From: an uncultured Bacteroidota bacterium
GTDB lineage: Bacteria; Bacteroidota; Bacteroidia; Chitinophagales; Chitinophagaceae
Direction: 5' to 3'
NCBI GenBank assembly: GCA_903906365.1
Contig: CAIVKC010000064.1
Coordinates: forward strand, 1 to 64,000
Length of the DNA: 64,000 bases
Shown here: piece after piece, positions 16,377 to 25,499 of the stretch
Layout: every line of letters starts with the position of its first letter
How positions within the stretch are numbered: the first letter of the stretch is position 1
Translations under genes and position numbers: made by a program
The notes under the pieces: generated by a model
Seen by the model: the letters and a program-made list of their open reading frames with translations, nothing else
What the model was told of the DNA's origin: nothing
Database searches by the model: none

Positions 16377-17990
16377 TTAAGATTGGGATTCCTTTGATTT
16401 TCTTGTTATCAGATATTGCTGCCAGTCAAAATTTTCCAATTGGGTGATCGCAGCCTTGGCTCCCTCCAGGAATATATCTATTTTGGTTTGGAATTTCATC
16501 CCAAAATCAAGGGAATTAAACCGGTTTGTATTGACAGTACTCACCAGCTGTTTGAATTCCTGATGTGACCTTAAAAAATCCGAATCGTAAAAATTTCTAA
16601 AGGTGGAAATAAATGAAACGATGAACTTGAAAACCGAGAGTGAAAAAAATTTTTGTCTTATCGAAGCCGTATCATTTCCCGGCTCAGGGGCCGGGCTGCC
16701 AAGTAAAACACCAAAAGTTGGCCAATTGGGCATGGTGGGGGGTGGTACATGGAACTCCCGGATGGGAAAATTGGAGAGCATGCCGCCATCTACGAACCTG
16801 GCCAGCATATCCACTGTTCCCGAAGGCGGCTTACCACTTCTAACCTGTACAAAAAAGTCGTCCGGATACATCGCATAAAAAATAAAGGGTAAAGACATGG
16901 ACGCCCGCACGAAAGCCGCAGGGCTTACCAAACCCGCATAATTCTTATTCCAATAATCGGTGCTGTTTTCAGGGAATTTAACGATCCGGTTATGGGTGAG
17001 GTTTGCCGTTATAAAAACAATTCTTGGTAGTCGTTCTTCTCTATAATCAGTTATTACCCCATTTATGTTCACCGGGTAGATCGGCTGCGTTTCCTTTTTC
17101 TTATGGTCCATTAAGTCATCGCTGGTATAAACATTGACATACTTGGTTTCCAGTATGGTCTTCATCCATTCGTAGGGTTTTTTTCCGGGATTGAAACCCA
17201 TATGCTTTCTAAACAGACTGAAGACACTTATAATCACAATCAATATAACGGCCAATATCCCCAGTGTACCCAGGATGAAATTATAATCATTGATTTGCCT
17301 TTCGCTTAAGTTATTTGAATGATTAAATATCTTTTTATCCATAAGGGTATAAAAGCAATAAGACGCGCCCAACATCAGCATTGGCAAAATCACCCAAAAA
17401 ACCGGCAATATCTTATGGATGACATTTATTCTTTTGACCAGCCAGCATTGAATTTTCCCCAAAATGCCTTCTCTGTCCAAAAAAGCACTAAACCCGTAAT
17501 TTGCCACCAGATAAGCCAGCATCTCTGATTTAACCGCATGACTGTTTTCCCGGAAAGGGGATTTTTCCCGGTAAATCCTTTCAGGGACTGCGGCCAGCAA
17601 CAGGGTATTGATCGCGCCGGCACTGGTGCCGGCCATACTCCGAAATCTAACCCCCACTTTTTCCATGATATATGTATACCCCAACAGTCCAATACCCAGC
17701 ATGGTGCCGCCCTGCTGGACAAGATCAACGACCGGTCTTTCCAGGATGACTCCGTCCACTTCTTCTTTAATCCTGGTTGATCCGCAAATGTTTGTTCTTA
17801 AGGTACCATCCTTAATCCGCGTATTGATAATATGGCTCATCGCTAAAAGATTATCTGCCTGCTCCAATAATTGGCGGGTGTTATTGACCCTTTCTTCCTT
17901 GTTTTGCCCCTGGCCGCAAAGGCAGTTCAAATCTTCTAAAAAATCATCGATGGTAACCGGTTTGCCTGATTCAGGGAAAGTCTGTTTCAT
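16377..17990 (-). CDS. patatin-like phospholipase with internal TM helices
   Basis: 537 residues. The patatin Ser-Asp dyad is present: glycine-rich oxyanion region QQGGTMLGIGLLG (about 92-104), nucleophile elbow GTSAGA with Ser123, a conserved SPAAFVRASMSLPFIF block (about 356-371) and the Asp motif FVDGGMLSNFP with Asp401. The oxyanion motif is GGTxxG rather than GGGxxG. Unusually, two long hydrophobic segments (about 193-215 and 237-260) separate the nucleophile part from the Asp part, so the enzyme is probably membrane embedded, with both catalytic parts on one face. There is no signal peptide. Expected activity is acyl-ester hydrolysis of membrane lipids. The 4-TM protein gene follows after 9 bp. 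Confidence 0.88.
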   Translation of the reverse strand: MKQTFPESGKPVTIDDFLEDLNCLCGQGQNKEERVNNTRQLLEQADNLLAMSHIINTRIKDGTLRTNICGSTRIKEEVDGVILERPVVDLVQQGGTMLGIGLLGYTYIMEKVGVRFRSMAGTSAGAINTLLLAAVPERIYREKSPFRENSHAVKSEMLAYLVANYGFSAFLDREGILGKIQCWLVKRINVIHKILPVFWVILPMLMLGASYCFYTLMDKKIFNHSNNLSERQINDYNFILGTLGILAVILIVIISVFSLFRKHMGFNPGKKPYEWMKTILETKYVNVYTSDDLMDHKKKETQPIYPVNINGVITDYREERLPRIVFITANLTHNRIVKFPENSTDYWNKNYAGLVSPAAFVRASMSLPFIFYAMYPDDFFVQVRSGKPPSGTVDMLARFVDGGMLSNFPIREFHVPPPTMPNWPTFGVLLGSPAPEPGNDTASIRQKFFSLSVFKFIVSFISTFRNFYDSDFLRSHQEFKQLVSTVNTNRFNSLDFGMKFQTKIDIFLEGAKAAITQLENFDWQQYLITRKSKESQS

Positions 17991-18659
17991 ATATCGTGTT
18001 TAGTATTTGAGCTGTTTTCGGGAATTCTTTTTGAATACCCTCCTTCGCCATCGCGTACAGAGGGCCATTCAACATGTCTACATTTACTCAAAAAAATACC
18101 GGCTCCATGCAGCAAATCAGGGTATTTATGAAAGACTAATTTATCGAAAACCCTCAAAGTCACCATACCCCTTTCGGGGTATATCAGGTCCGATTAATCC
18201 AGGTCCCGGATGGATTGAAAATGGGTCTTTCATTGGGTGTATTATCCTAAAATAAAGTACCCGACTGTCCAATGGGATCTATATATTCTGTTTTGAGAGA
18301 CCACTGGCAGACCCATGGTCAACGAATCGGATTAATCCATAAACCGCCCCGGTGGCTTTTTGATCGGGGCCATTTTAGAAAACAACCCGATAGTGGGATA
18401 AGCTGCCCGGCTGGCTCCGAACGCGCTGCTTTTTAAAGGGTATTCTGATGACCGGATAAAGACTACTGGAAAAACCAAAGTACTTGCTTATCTTTAGTGT
18501 GACAGGGACTTGTCCGCAAGAGATCCCGGTCAGCCGATCGTAAGACCATCGCCTCCATTGCCAATACCGACAGCATCCAGCCACCATCATACAAGGCCGG
18601 GGTCCGTCCTTTTATTGCAATAACTGCCCCCTGTTCATTCAACAATTAATATCAAGCAT
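17991..18659. other. intergenic region between divergent patatin and isomerase genes
   Basis: No gene is convincing. It holds the third ATACCCC-N4-GGGGTAT palindrome at 18165. The rest shows no clear repeat or terminator. Confidence 0.45.
18165..18182. promoter_or_regulatory. palindrome ATACCCC-N4-GGGGTAT, copy 3
   Basis: Perfect 7-bp arms with spacer TTTC, 174 bp upstream of the patatin start codon on the minus strand. Third copy within 5.3 kb; none was noticed elsewhere in the window with intact arms. Confidence 0.5.
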
Positions 18660-19553
18660 ATGAAAGAATCGACTCTTTCCAATCCGGATGCGTCTGCCCG
18701 GGGCAGGCAGTCCTCCCGGCGCGATTTCCTGAAAATGTCGGGTGCACTGGCCGGTGGCGCCCTCCTGCTGCCCAGGCTGTTGCGCGCCAGTGGCCCCGGC
18801 GGGCTTAAGAACAGGGGTATCCAGCTCTATACGGTCCGGGCCGAAATGACTGCAGATGCCAAAGGCACTTTACAAAAACTAGCCCGCATGGGCATCAGCG
18901 AAATCGAATCAGCCCGTTCGGATAAAGGCAATTATTACGGCCTGCAGCCAAAGGAAATCAGGCAGATTTGCGCTGACCTGGGCATGACCCTTCGCAGCGG
19001 GCATGTCCATGTGGATAAGGACTGGGAAAGATCCCTGGATCAGGCCGCTGAAACCGGCCAGCAATATATCATCTCCGCCATCCTGCCTTCCCCCGGGCAG
19101 ACCCGCTCCAATTACCAGGCGGCGGCCGATCGTTTCAACAGCCTGGGCGAACAGTGCAAAAAAGCGGGGCTCCGCTTTGGCTACCATAACCACGACAGTG
19201 AATTTGAGTTGGAATCGGGAAAAATCCTATACGATGTGTTGCTGGAAAGGACAGATCCGGCGCTGGTAACCATGGAACTGGACCTGGGCTGGGTAGTGGC
19301 CGCCGGTCAGGATCCGCTGAAATATTTCAGGGACCATCCGGGCCGCTTTGCCCTCTGGCACTTAAAGGATATGGATATGACCCGCAGGGTCTCCACCGAA
19401 TTCGGCAGGGGCAGCGTGCCCATCCCTGAAATCCTGCGCCATGCCGGCCAGTCGGGTATGAAGCATTTTTTCCTCGAACAGGAAGAATATGCCCACAGCG
19501 CTTTTGAAAGCATTCAACTGGACCTGGATTACCTGCGCCAGCTCCATGACTAG
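18660..19553 (+). CDS. Tat-exported sugar phosphate isomerase/epimerase (TIM barrel)
   Basis: 297 residues. A twin-arginine signal is clear: SSRRDFLKMSGALAGGALLLP at about 18-38 (RR at 20-21). The mature part is a xylose isomerase-like TIM barrel (AP endonuclease 2 family): GIQLYTVRAEM at the first strand, MGISEIESAR, LRSGHVHVD, RFGYHNHDSEFE with the metal-binding His, ALVTMELDLGWVVAAGQDP, LWHLKDMD, and HFFLEQEEYA with the last metal Glu. The active-site layout therefore appears intact. Secreted members are common in Bacteroidota next to sugar-related proteins. A TolB-like propeller gene starts 59 bp downstream on the same strand, so the two are likely one operon. Confidence 0.92.
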   Translation: MKESTLSNPDASARGRQSSRRDFLKMSGALAGGALLLPRLLRASGPGGLKNRGIQLYTVRAEMTADAKGTLQKLARMGISEIESARSDKGNYYGLQPKEIRQICADLGMTLRSGHVHVDKDWERSLDQAAETGQQYIISAILPSPGQTRSNYQAAADRFNSLGEQCKKAGLRFGYHNHDSEFELESGKILYDVLLERTDPALVTMELDLGWVVAAGQDPLKYFRDHPGRFALWHLKDMDMTRRVSTEFGRGSVPIPEILRHAGQSGMKHFFLEQEEYAHSAFESIQLDLDYLRQLHD

Positions 19554-19612
19554 CCGCTTAACATTTCAAACCCTACACAAATATTCCCCTATTTTTTTTA
19601 AATACTGAAGCG

Positions 19613-21202
19613 ATGAAAATAACGATGGCCGCTACACGCTTTGCCTTTGCCCGTCTTACCATTCTGGGGTTATTGCTGTTGATGATCCAGGCTTCCACGG
19701 CCCAGCACCCGGTAGGTGTTTTCGATGACCATACCGATATAGGCCATCCCAAGCTCGCGGGCGCAGCCAGCTATGACGAGCAGACACAAACCTACCTGCT
19801 GACCGGAGCGGGCTCCAATATCTGGTTCAACCGCGATGAATTCCATTTTGTCTATAAAAAGATCAGCGGGGATTTTATCCTGACCGCGGATTTTGATTTT
19901 GCGGGCGACACCGCAGGGGCAGCCGGTCACCGCAAGACCGGCTGGATGGTCCGGGAGTCCCTGGACGAGGGCGCAGCCAGCATGAACGCCTGCAAGCATA
20001 TCGACGGGCTGACCGTACTGCAGTGGCGCCCTTACCGCGGTATGTTCATGCGCGATCCGGAAGACGAGCTCTTTTATCCCAAAAAAGGCGGTCAGACCAT
20101 CCTGTTGCAGCGGGTCGGCAACCGGCTTACCATGATGATCGCCCACCCCGGTGAACCCCTTCAACTGGTGGGCACCCACCGGATGGAGGATTTAAAGCAG
20201 GAAGTACTGGTCGGCATTTATATTTGCTCCCACGATTCAGATGCCTTGGCCAGCGCGAAGGTCTGGAACCTGCGCATCGATCAGCCTGTATACAGTACCT
20301 ATACCTCCAACCCGCATGTAGCAGCCCCTCCCATGCAGGAGGTGATGGACAGCCGCCTGGAAACAGTAGAAATCTCAGACGGAAAAAGAAGGGTGGTTTA
20401 TGAATCCAGAGGCCGCCTGGAAGCGCCTAATTATATGCCCGATGGCAAGACCCTGCTATTCAATCAGGGCGGATTGCTATACCGCATCCCCGAAGGTGGC
20501 GGAAAACCGGAAAAATTCAATACCGGTTCAGTTACAACAAACAACAATGACCATGCGATCTCTTTTGACGGACGCATGCTCGGCATCTCCAGTCACCGGG
20601 AGGGTTTACCCGGCGGCGGTTCCACGGTCTATGTGCTGCCCATTTCAGGGGGCGAACCACGGCTCATCACGGCGGCCACGCCCTCCTACCTGCATGGCTG
20701 GAATCCCAACGGCCGGGAGCTGGCCATCGTAGCACAGCGCAACGGCTCCAGGATCTACAATCTCTATAAGGTCTCTATCGCAGATGGTAAAGAAACGCCG
20801 CTGACCAGCAATACCTCCGGTCATGTGGACGGGCCAGAATACAGTCCCGACGGTAAATTCATATACTATAACGCCAACCTCACCGGAACCATGCAGATCT
20901 GGCGGATGAAACCCGACGGATCGGGAAGGGAACAGCTGACCTTTGATGAGTACCATAACTGGTTTCCTCATATTTCACCGGATGGCAAATCGATTGTCTT
21001 TATTTCCTTTCCGGGAGATATTGATCCCAACGCCCATCCCTCCTATAAGCAGGTGATGCTGCGGGTTATGCCGCTCAGCGGCCCGGGAGGGCCACGGGTG
21101 CTGGCCTATCTCTATGGCGGACAGGGTACGCTCAATGCGCCTTCCTGGTCTCCGGACTCCCGCCGCGTGGCTTTTGTCAGCAATTCGGTAAAAACCCATT
21201 AG
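19613..21202 (+). CDS. secreted TolB-like beta-propeller (PD40 repeats), copy A
   Basis: 529 residues with a signal peptide (FARLTILGLLLLMIQASTAQ). Residues about 30-225 form a DUF1349-like beta-sandwich (GVFDDHTDIGHPKLAG, GDFILTADFDF, GWMVRESL). Residues about 245-525 carry TolB-type PD40 propeller blades with the usual sequence: GKTLLFNQGGLLYRIP, SFDGRMLGISSH, GPEYSPDGKFIYYN, PHISPDGKSIVFIS and PSWSPDSRRVAFVS. It is a close paralogue of the minus-strand protein at 47860, which ends the fructan operon. No catalytic residues are identifiable; binding or scaffolding at the envelope is the usual suggestion. It follows the isomerase by 59 bp and is followed by a terminator. Confidence 0.88.
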   Translation: MKITMAATRFAFARLTILGLLLLMIQASTAQHPVGVFDDHTDIGHPKLAGAASYDEQTQTYLLTGAGSNIWFNRDEFHFVYKKISGDFILTADFDFAGDTAGAAGHRKTGWMVRESLDEGAASMNACKHIDGLTVLQWRPYRGMFMRDPEDELFYPKKGGQTILLQRVGNRLTMMIAHPGEPLQLVGTHRMEDLKQEVLVGIYICSHDSDALASAKVWNLRIDQPVYSTYTSNPHVAAPPMQEVMDSRLETVEISDGKRRVVYESRGRLEAPNYMPDGKTLLFNQGGLLYRIPEGGGKPEKFNTGSVTTNNNDHAISFDGRMLGISSHREGLPGGGSTVYVLPISGGEPRLITAATPSYLHGWNPNGRELAIVAQRNGSRIYNLYKVSIADGKETPLTSNTSGHVDGPEYSPDGKFIYYNANLTGTMQIWRMKPDGSGREQLTFDEYHNWFPHISPDGKSIVFISFPGDIDPNAHPSYKQVMLRVMPLSGPGGPRVLAYLYGGQGTLNAPSWSPDSRRVAFVSNSVKTH

Positions 21203-21332
21203 GGGATCGGTCGAAAAAATACGCTTTCGTGCAAGGGTAACAGGGACAATTATTTCCTATAAAACTGTTTATGTCCCTGATCACGCGAAAAACCGGTGAA
21301 GGCGGCCATAAACAGGGCTGCCTAAAAACAAG

Positions 21333-21366
21333 AAAGCCTGTAAACATTCCATTTTACAGGCTTTTT
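21333..21366 (+). terminator. intrinsic terminator after TolB-like gene A
   Basis: A perfect 12-bp stem (AAAGCCTGTAAA 21333-21344, TTTACAGGCTTT 21353-21364) with an 8-nt loop is followed by more T residues. It lies between the convergent genes ending at 21202 and 21436 and may serve both strands. Confidence 0.85.
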
Positions 21367-21435
21367 CCATTTGTTGACAGGTTTGGATCGGAAATGAAAC
21401 AGGCTCCGGTCTTCTATTATTGGCGCATGCTTACC

Positions 21436-23961
21436 CTATGGGTATTCAAATACCAATCTCCTGGTTCCGGCCGATTGAAAATTCACGCTGATTCTACCCT
21501 GGCTGTCTGGAGTAAGGATTACATGACCGTTTTCCATCCTTTGGGCAACGGTGGCGCCCGGTGGAACCTGAACTACAAAACCACCCGGTTGGTTGGCATG
21601 GATTACGCACCAGGAAAGTTTCCCCTTCTTCCAGCCCGCATCGAGCTGCCCTCCGCCCCTAACGCAGAGTCCGTGAAAACTTCCCTCCTGCCAGGCATCA
21701 GGCAGGGCCGGTAAAACCAGGATGACACCGCCCTGGCTCTGCAGGAGCATCTCTGCGATGCCCGCGCTACCGCCAAAATTACCATCGATCTGATAGGGCG
21801 GATGGGCACAGAACAGGTTGGGATAGGAGCCCCCGCCGTCCATATAGTTGAAATCGCTTTCAGCCGTGGGTTTGAGCAGGCTCCGAAACAGTTTGAAGGC
21901 ACGGTTGCCATCCCTGAGCCGGGCCCAGAGATTCATCTTCCAGGCCAGCGACCAGCCGGTACCCTGATCACCCCTGGCTTCCAGGGTGGCTTTTACGGCC
22001 ATGGCCATGTCAGGAGTCTCCGAAACGGTGATCTCCTGACCGGGGAACAGGCCCCAGGTGGGGGATACATGGCGGTGATGGGGTTCCGTTTCTTTGTAAT
22101 TCTCCAGCCACTCCATGATCCTGCCATCCGGAGCGATCCGGTTAGGGGCTATAAGCTCAGAGGCCGACTCTACCTGCCGGCGCAGGCCGGCATCCATGTC
22201 CAGGATGACCGACGCGTCCCGAACATGGCTGAACAGGGCCCTGATGATCTGGTTATCGATGGTGGGGCCCATGCATACACTGGCCTCCTGGCCATTGGGC
22301 AAAACAAAGGCATTCTCCGGTGAATTGGAAGGCGAAGTGACCAGCCAGCCATGCGCCGGCTCCTTTACCATGGAACTCAGGTAAAACTCAGCGGAGCCTT
22401 TCAGGATGGGGTAAATCTTTTGCAGGTATTCCCTGTCTTTGGTAAAGGCGTAATGCTCCCAGAGGTCATCGCAAATCCAGCCGGAACCGGTATTGGTCGA
22501 ACCCCAGGAAGGATATTCTCCCGGTGAGGTATATCCCCAGACATTGGTAATGGTATGGGCCACCCAGCCCCTGGCTTTGTAATAGGTCCTGGCGGTCTTT
22601 TCACCCGGGCTGACCAGTCCGCTGACCAGCCGGTAATAGGGTTCATTGAGCATCGGCAGGTTAGCCACCTCAATGGGCCAGTGGTTCATCTGGATATTGA
22701 TGTCCAGATGAAAGTCCCCGTTCCAGGGCGTCTGTACCGTATTGGACCAGAGCCCCTGCAGGTTCGGGGGTAACAATCCCGGACGGGTGCTGCAGATGGC
22801 CAGGTACCGACCGTACTGAAAATACAGGGCGCCCAATGCCGGGTCCGCGGGATCATTAACAAAGGCCCGCAGCCTTTCGTCGGTGGGCAGCCGCGAGGCG
22901 GGGGACGATCCCAAATCCAGGGCAGCCCGGTTAAAAAGCGTTTGAAAAGCCTGGGTATGGGATTTTTTGATATTGTCGTAGGGTCTGCGCATGGCTGCTT
23001 CCAGCAACCCGGCCGATCTGGCTTCAAAATCCCGTCCATAGGATGGATCCTCGGAGCCGGGCAGCCCGGCATAGTCTGTAGTCACCGAGATATAGATCGT
23101 CAGGCTGCTGGCTTTTTGAACCGCCAGGGTGCTGTCCCCTGCCAGCAGGCGGCCTCCTTCGGCTTTCATGCGCAGCCGGACCAGGTATTTCATGCCATGG
23201 CCGTCGGTCCCGTTGTTGAGCTGTCCTTTCATCTGCAGTTCCCCGCCCGATACCAGGGTCACAAAATGCTCCGGCCTGTCAAGGGAGGCGCCGATATTGA
23301 GGGCACCCGGCTGGCTGGCGGTAAAATGAAGGATGATCAGGTCTCCGGAAAAACTGCTGAAATATTCCCTGGTATAAGTAATGGCTCCGCGGGTATAACG
23401 GCATTGGGAAACCGCTTCGGAAAGCTTCAGGTCCCGGATATAATCGGCAGGTACCGAATCTGCGGCCGTAACCGGAGCGGGGGTCTTCCCATAGTCAAAG
23501 CTGAGGTGCAGGTTTCCCAGCAGCTGGTAGCTGCCATAGGGCACATTGGCACCGTTGCCTTCCCCGGAACCCTTTCCTTTACATACAAAGGATTTATACA
23601 TCAGTTCCTGGGCGCTGTCGTTTTTGCCGGCGGCCAGCAGGGACCGGACGCTGTCCAGGTATTTTCCGGCCTGGGGGTCATCGGCTTCCTGTTTGCCGCC
23701 GGACCACAGGGTGATCTCGTTGAGGACCACCTGCTCTTTAAACACCCCGCCGTCTGCCATCGCGCCCAGCCGGCCATTGCCCAGTGGAAGACTGGCCTCC
23801 CAGAAGGCGGCCGGTTTGCGATACCATAACCGGAGCGGATCCTTATGCCCGGCAGGCCCGGGGGCAACAGGGTGCGGCCGCTGGGCCAGGCAGGGCAGGG
23901 AGGCCGCCAGCAGGGACAGGGCCAGGCCCAACAAATTTCTTTTCAGCTTTTCTGCAATCAT
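21436..23961 (-). CDS. GH95 family glycosidase (alpha-L-fucosidase-like), secreted
   Basis: 841 residues with a signal peptide ([17 protein letters not shown]). The N-terminal GH95 domain opens [19 protein letters not shown], then [19 protein letters not shown] (about 45-90). The catalytic barrel has [17 protein letters not shown] (421-437), [11 protein letters not shown] with Glu549 in the acid region, and [16 protein letters not shown] with Asp726. In the characterised AfcA enzyme the base machinery uses two Asn in an N-I-N motif; here the first position reads Asp (D420-I421-N422). GH95 enzymes cleave alpha-1,2-L-fucose or alpha-L-galactose. It is separated from the upstream haloperoxidase gene by a terminator, and its direction is opposite to the TolB gene. 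Confidence 0.92.
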   Translation of the reverse strand: MIAEKLKRNLLGLALSLLAASLPCLAQRPHPVAPGPAGHKDPLRLWYRKPAAFWEASLPLGNGRLGAMADGGVFKEQVVLNEITLWSGGKQEADDPQAGKYLDSVRSLLAAGKNDSAQELMYKSFVCKGKGSGEGNGANVPYGSYQLLGNLHLSFDYGKTPAPVTAADSVPADYIRDLKLSEAVSQCRYTRGAITYTREYFSSFSGDLIILHFTASQPGALNIGASLDRPEHFVTLVSGGELQMKGQLNNGTDGHGMKYLVRLRMKAEGGRLLAGDSTLAVQKASSLTIYISVTTDYAGLPGSEDPSYGRDFEARSAGLLEAAMRRPYDNIKKSHTQAFQTLFNRAALDLGSSPASRLPTDERLRAFVNDPADPALGALYFQYGRYLAICSTRPGLLPPNLQGLWSNTVQTPWNGDFHLDINIQMNHWPIEVANLPMLNEPYYRLVSGLVSPGEKTARTYYKARGWVAHTITNVWGYTSPGEYPSWGSTNTGSGWICDDLWEHYAFTKDREYLQKIYPILKGSAEFYLSSMVKEPAHGWLVTSPSNSPENAFVLPNGQEASVCMGPTIDNQIIRALFSHVRDASVILDMDAGLRRQVESASELIAPNRIAPDGRIMEWLENYKETEPHHRHVSPTWGLFPGQEITVSETPDMAMAVKATLEARGDQGTGWSLAWKMNLWARLRDGNRAFKLFRSLLKPTAESDFNYMDGGGSYPNLFCAHPPYQIDGNFGGSAGIAEMLLQSQGGVILVLPALPDAWQEGSFHGLCVRGGGQLDAGWKKGKLSWCVIHANQPGGFVVQVPPGATVAQRMENGHVILTPDSQGRISVNFQSAGTRRLVFEYP

Positions 23962-24119
23962 GGGTTGTTGTTTATCGGGGGATTGAGTAATTCAGTGGTT
24001 TGCGCAGTGCGAAAATGGAGATTTCAACCGCGCTGGCTAAAATTAAGGGAATGTTTTTCAGGGAAGGATAATATTTCAGTGGCCCTGGTATAAGGGGTGT
24101 TCCGGGGAGGGGAATGGAT

Positions 24120-24155
24120 AAAAAAATCCCCTGCGTAATACAGGGGATTTTTTTT
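24120..24155. terminator. intrinsic terminator after the haloperoxidase gene
   Basis: Stem ATCCCCTG/CAGGGGAT with a short loop, an A-run on one side (24120-24126) and eight T on the other (24148-24155), so it can terminate both strands. On the minus strand it lies 20 bp beyond the stop at 24177 and before the GH95 start. Confidence 0.88.
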
Positions 24156-24176
24156 AAATCGATTGGCAGGGCAGGC

Positions 24177-25499
24177 TTATTTTTTCATGTGCAGCTTGCC
24201 CGTCACATAAGCCCCGACTTCCTTACCGAATGCGTTGCTCCGGATACAGGAATAATAAAAATGCAGTCCGCCGTAAAAACGGGCGAGCTCATTTTCAGCG
24301 GCCGCTTCCCTAAATGACTTGTATGAACGGCTCCTGATCCCAAATTCCAGTTCCGTGGTATCGGTATAGGCGAAATTGTCTCCGAAGGTGCTGGTCAGGG
24401 CTTCCGCACAGGCAGCCGAGATCGTACAGTGCCCGCAGGTATATTCCGGGAAAGGCGGGGTCTGCAGGTGCGGCCTCCAGTTGGGGTTCAGGTATTTGTC
24501 TATGACTGTTTCCGGGCGCACCGTATTATAGGTGTATTTGACGTTCCAGCATTCAATGAAGGCATCATAGAGGGCGATCGCCGTCTTAGCGTAGGCATAG
24601 GCGGTGGTCGGAAAATCAGCGCCGGATTTTAGGGCGGCGATTCCGGTGATGCTCATCCAGTGGCCGCCGGGAGAAAACTTCTTGGTACCGAACATCAGGT
24701 GTCCCGATACATTGAGTTTAAAGGGATTGTCATCCCAGAAATCGGCGATCCAGGCTTGTTCGGGGGTGAGGCTGTCCACCGCACGTTCGATTTTAACTAC
24801 TTCCTGGTAGTAGTCACTTTTTTTATCGGTGATGTTAAAGGGATAAGGCGGGGCGGGCATGAACTGCCTGACCGAATCGACCACCAGGGTGCGCAGTTCA
24901 TTCCAGTGGGGTTCCATCGCGCGGGAGTAGGCAGGGGGGGTGGGCACCCATCTGCCGGGTTCGTCCTTAACGGTATACTGACTTGCACTGCGGGTTTGGG
25001 CGTAGTTGTCTTTGCGGCTCCAGGCCAGTATGACTGCGGAGACCGTATCTGCGTAGGCCACCGAATTGGACAATACCTCGGAAGGCATGCCGTGATCAGA
25101 GGCCAGTTTTTTAAGGCTGTCCACATATTCCCTCATGCTTCCTTCCGGGAAGGTCACCGATTCCCCGAGCCGGCAATAGGCCAGCAGGGAGGCCAGTTCC
25201 ACACTCAGGGGTTGCCCGGCGGCTGGAGCAGGAATGGCAGGCAGTTCGTAGATCTGTCCGGCCAGGGACCGGAAGCGCTCCGGATAGCCCGCCGCCACGA
25301 CTTCATAGCCGGCAATGGCCGCATACATATAGTTACGGGAAGCGACGATGGGACTGAAATTGTTACCCATCACCACCGAATTGAGCTGGTATACGGTCCT
25401 GCAGTAGAGGTTGGGGTCTTTGAGTACCTGGTCATAATCGGATTTGCGGTGGCAGGCAGCCAGGCCCACCAGGCATAGTATACAGAGGAGTTTGTTCAT
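24177..25499 (-). CDS. vanadium-dependent haloperoxidase-like / PAP2 lipoprotein
   Basis: 440 residues with a lipoprotein signal (MNKLLCILCLVGLAACHRK, Cys16). The C-terminal half has the vanadate or phosphate pocket of the vanadium haloperoxidase / acid-phosphatase superfamily: KYTYNTVRPETVIDK (Lys and Arg), PFPEYTCGHCTISAACAEAL (family SGH motif, here CGH), and ARFYGGLHFYYS (Gly-Gly-x-His). The Ser of SGH, which contacts the oxyanion in characterised enzymes, is Cys, and the following Ser is also Cys. Haloperoxidase and phosphatase activities cannot be told apart from the motifs. It is expected on the periplasmic side of a membrane. It has no close operon partner and is bounded downstream by a terminator. 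Confidence 0.88.
   Translation of the reverse strand: MNKLLCILCLVGLAACHRKSDYDQVLKDPNLYCRTVYQLNSVVMGNNFSPIVASRNYMYAAIAGYEVVAAGYPERFRSLAGQIYELPAIPAPAAGQPLSVELASLLAYCRLGESVTFPEGSMREYVDSLKKLASDHGMPSEVLSNSVAYADTVSAVILAWSRKDNYAQTRSASQYTVKDEPGRWVPTPPAYSRAMEPHWNELRTLVVDSVRQFMPAPPYPFNITDKKSDYYQEVVKIERAVDSLTPEQAWIADFWDDNPFKLNVSGHLMFGTKKFSPGGHWMSITGIAALKSGADFPTTAYAYAKTAIALYDAFIECWNVKYTYNTVRPETVIDKYLNPNWRPHLQTPPFPEYTCGHCTISAACAEALTSTFGDNFAYTDTTELEFGIRSRSYKSFREAAAENELARFYGGLHFYYSCIRSNAFGKEVGAYVTGKLHMKK

Noticed and set aside
22942-23829. 295-codon frame antisense to GH95
   Set aside because: Fully contained in the GH95 gene and without recognisable features.
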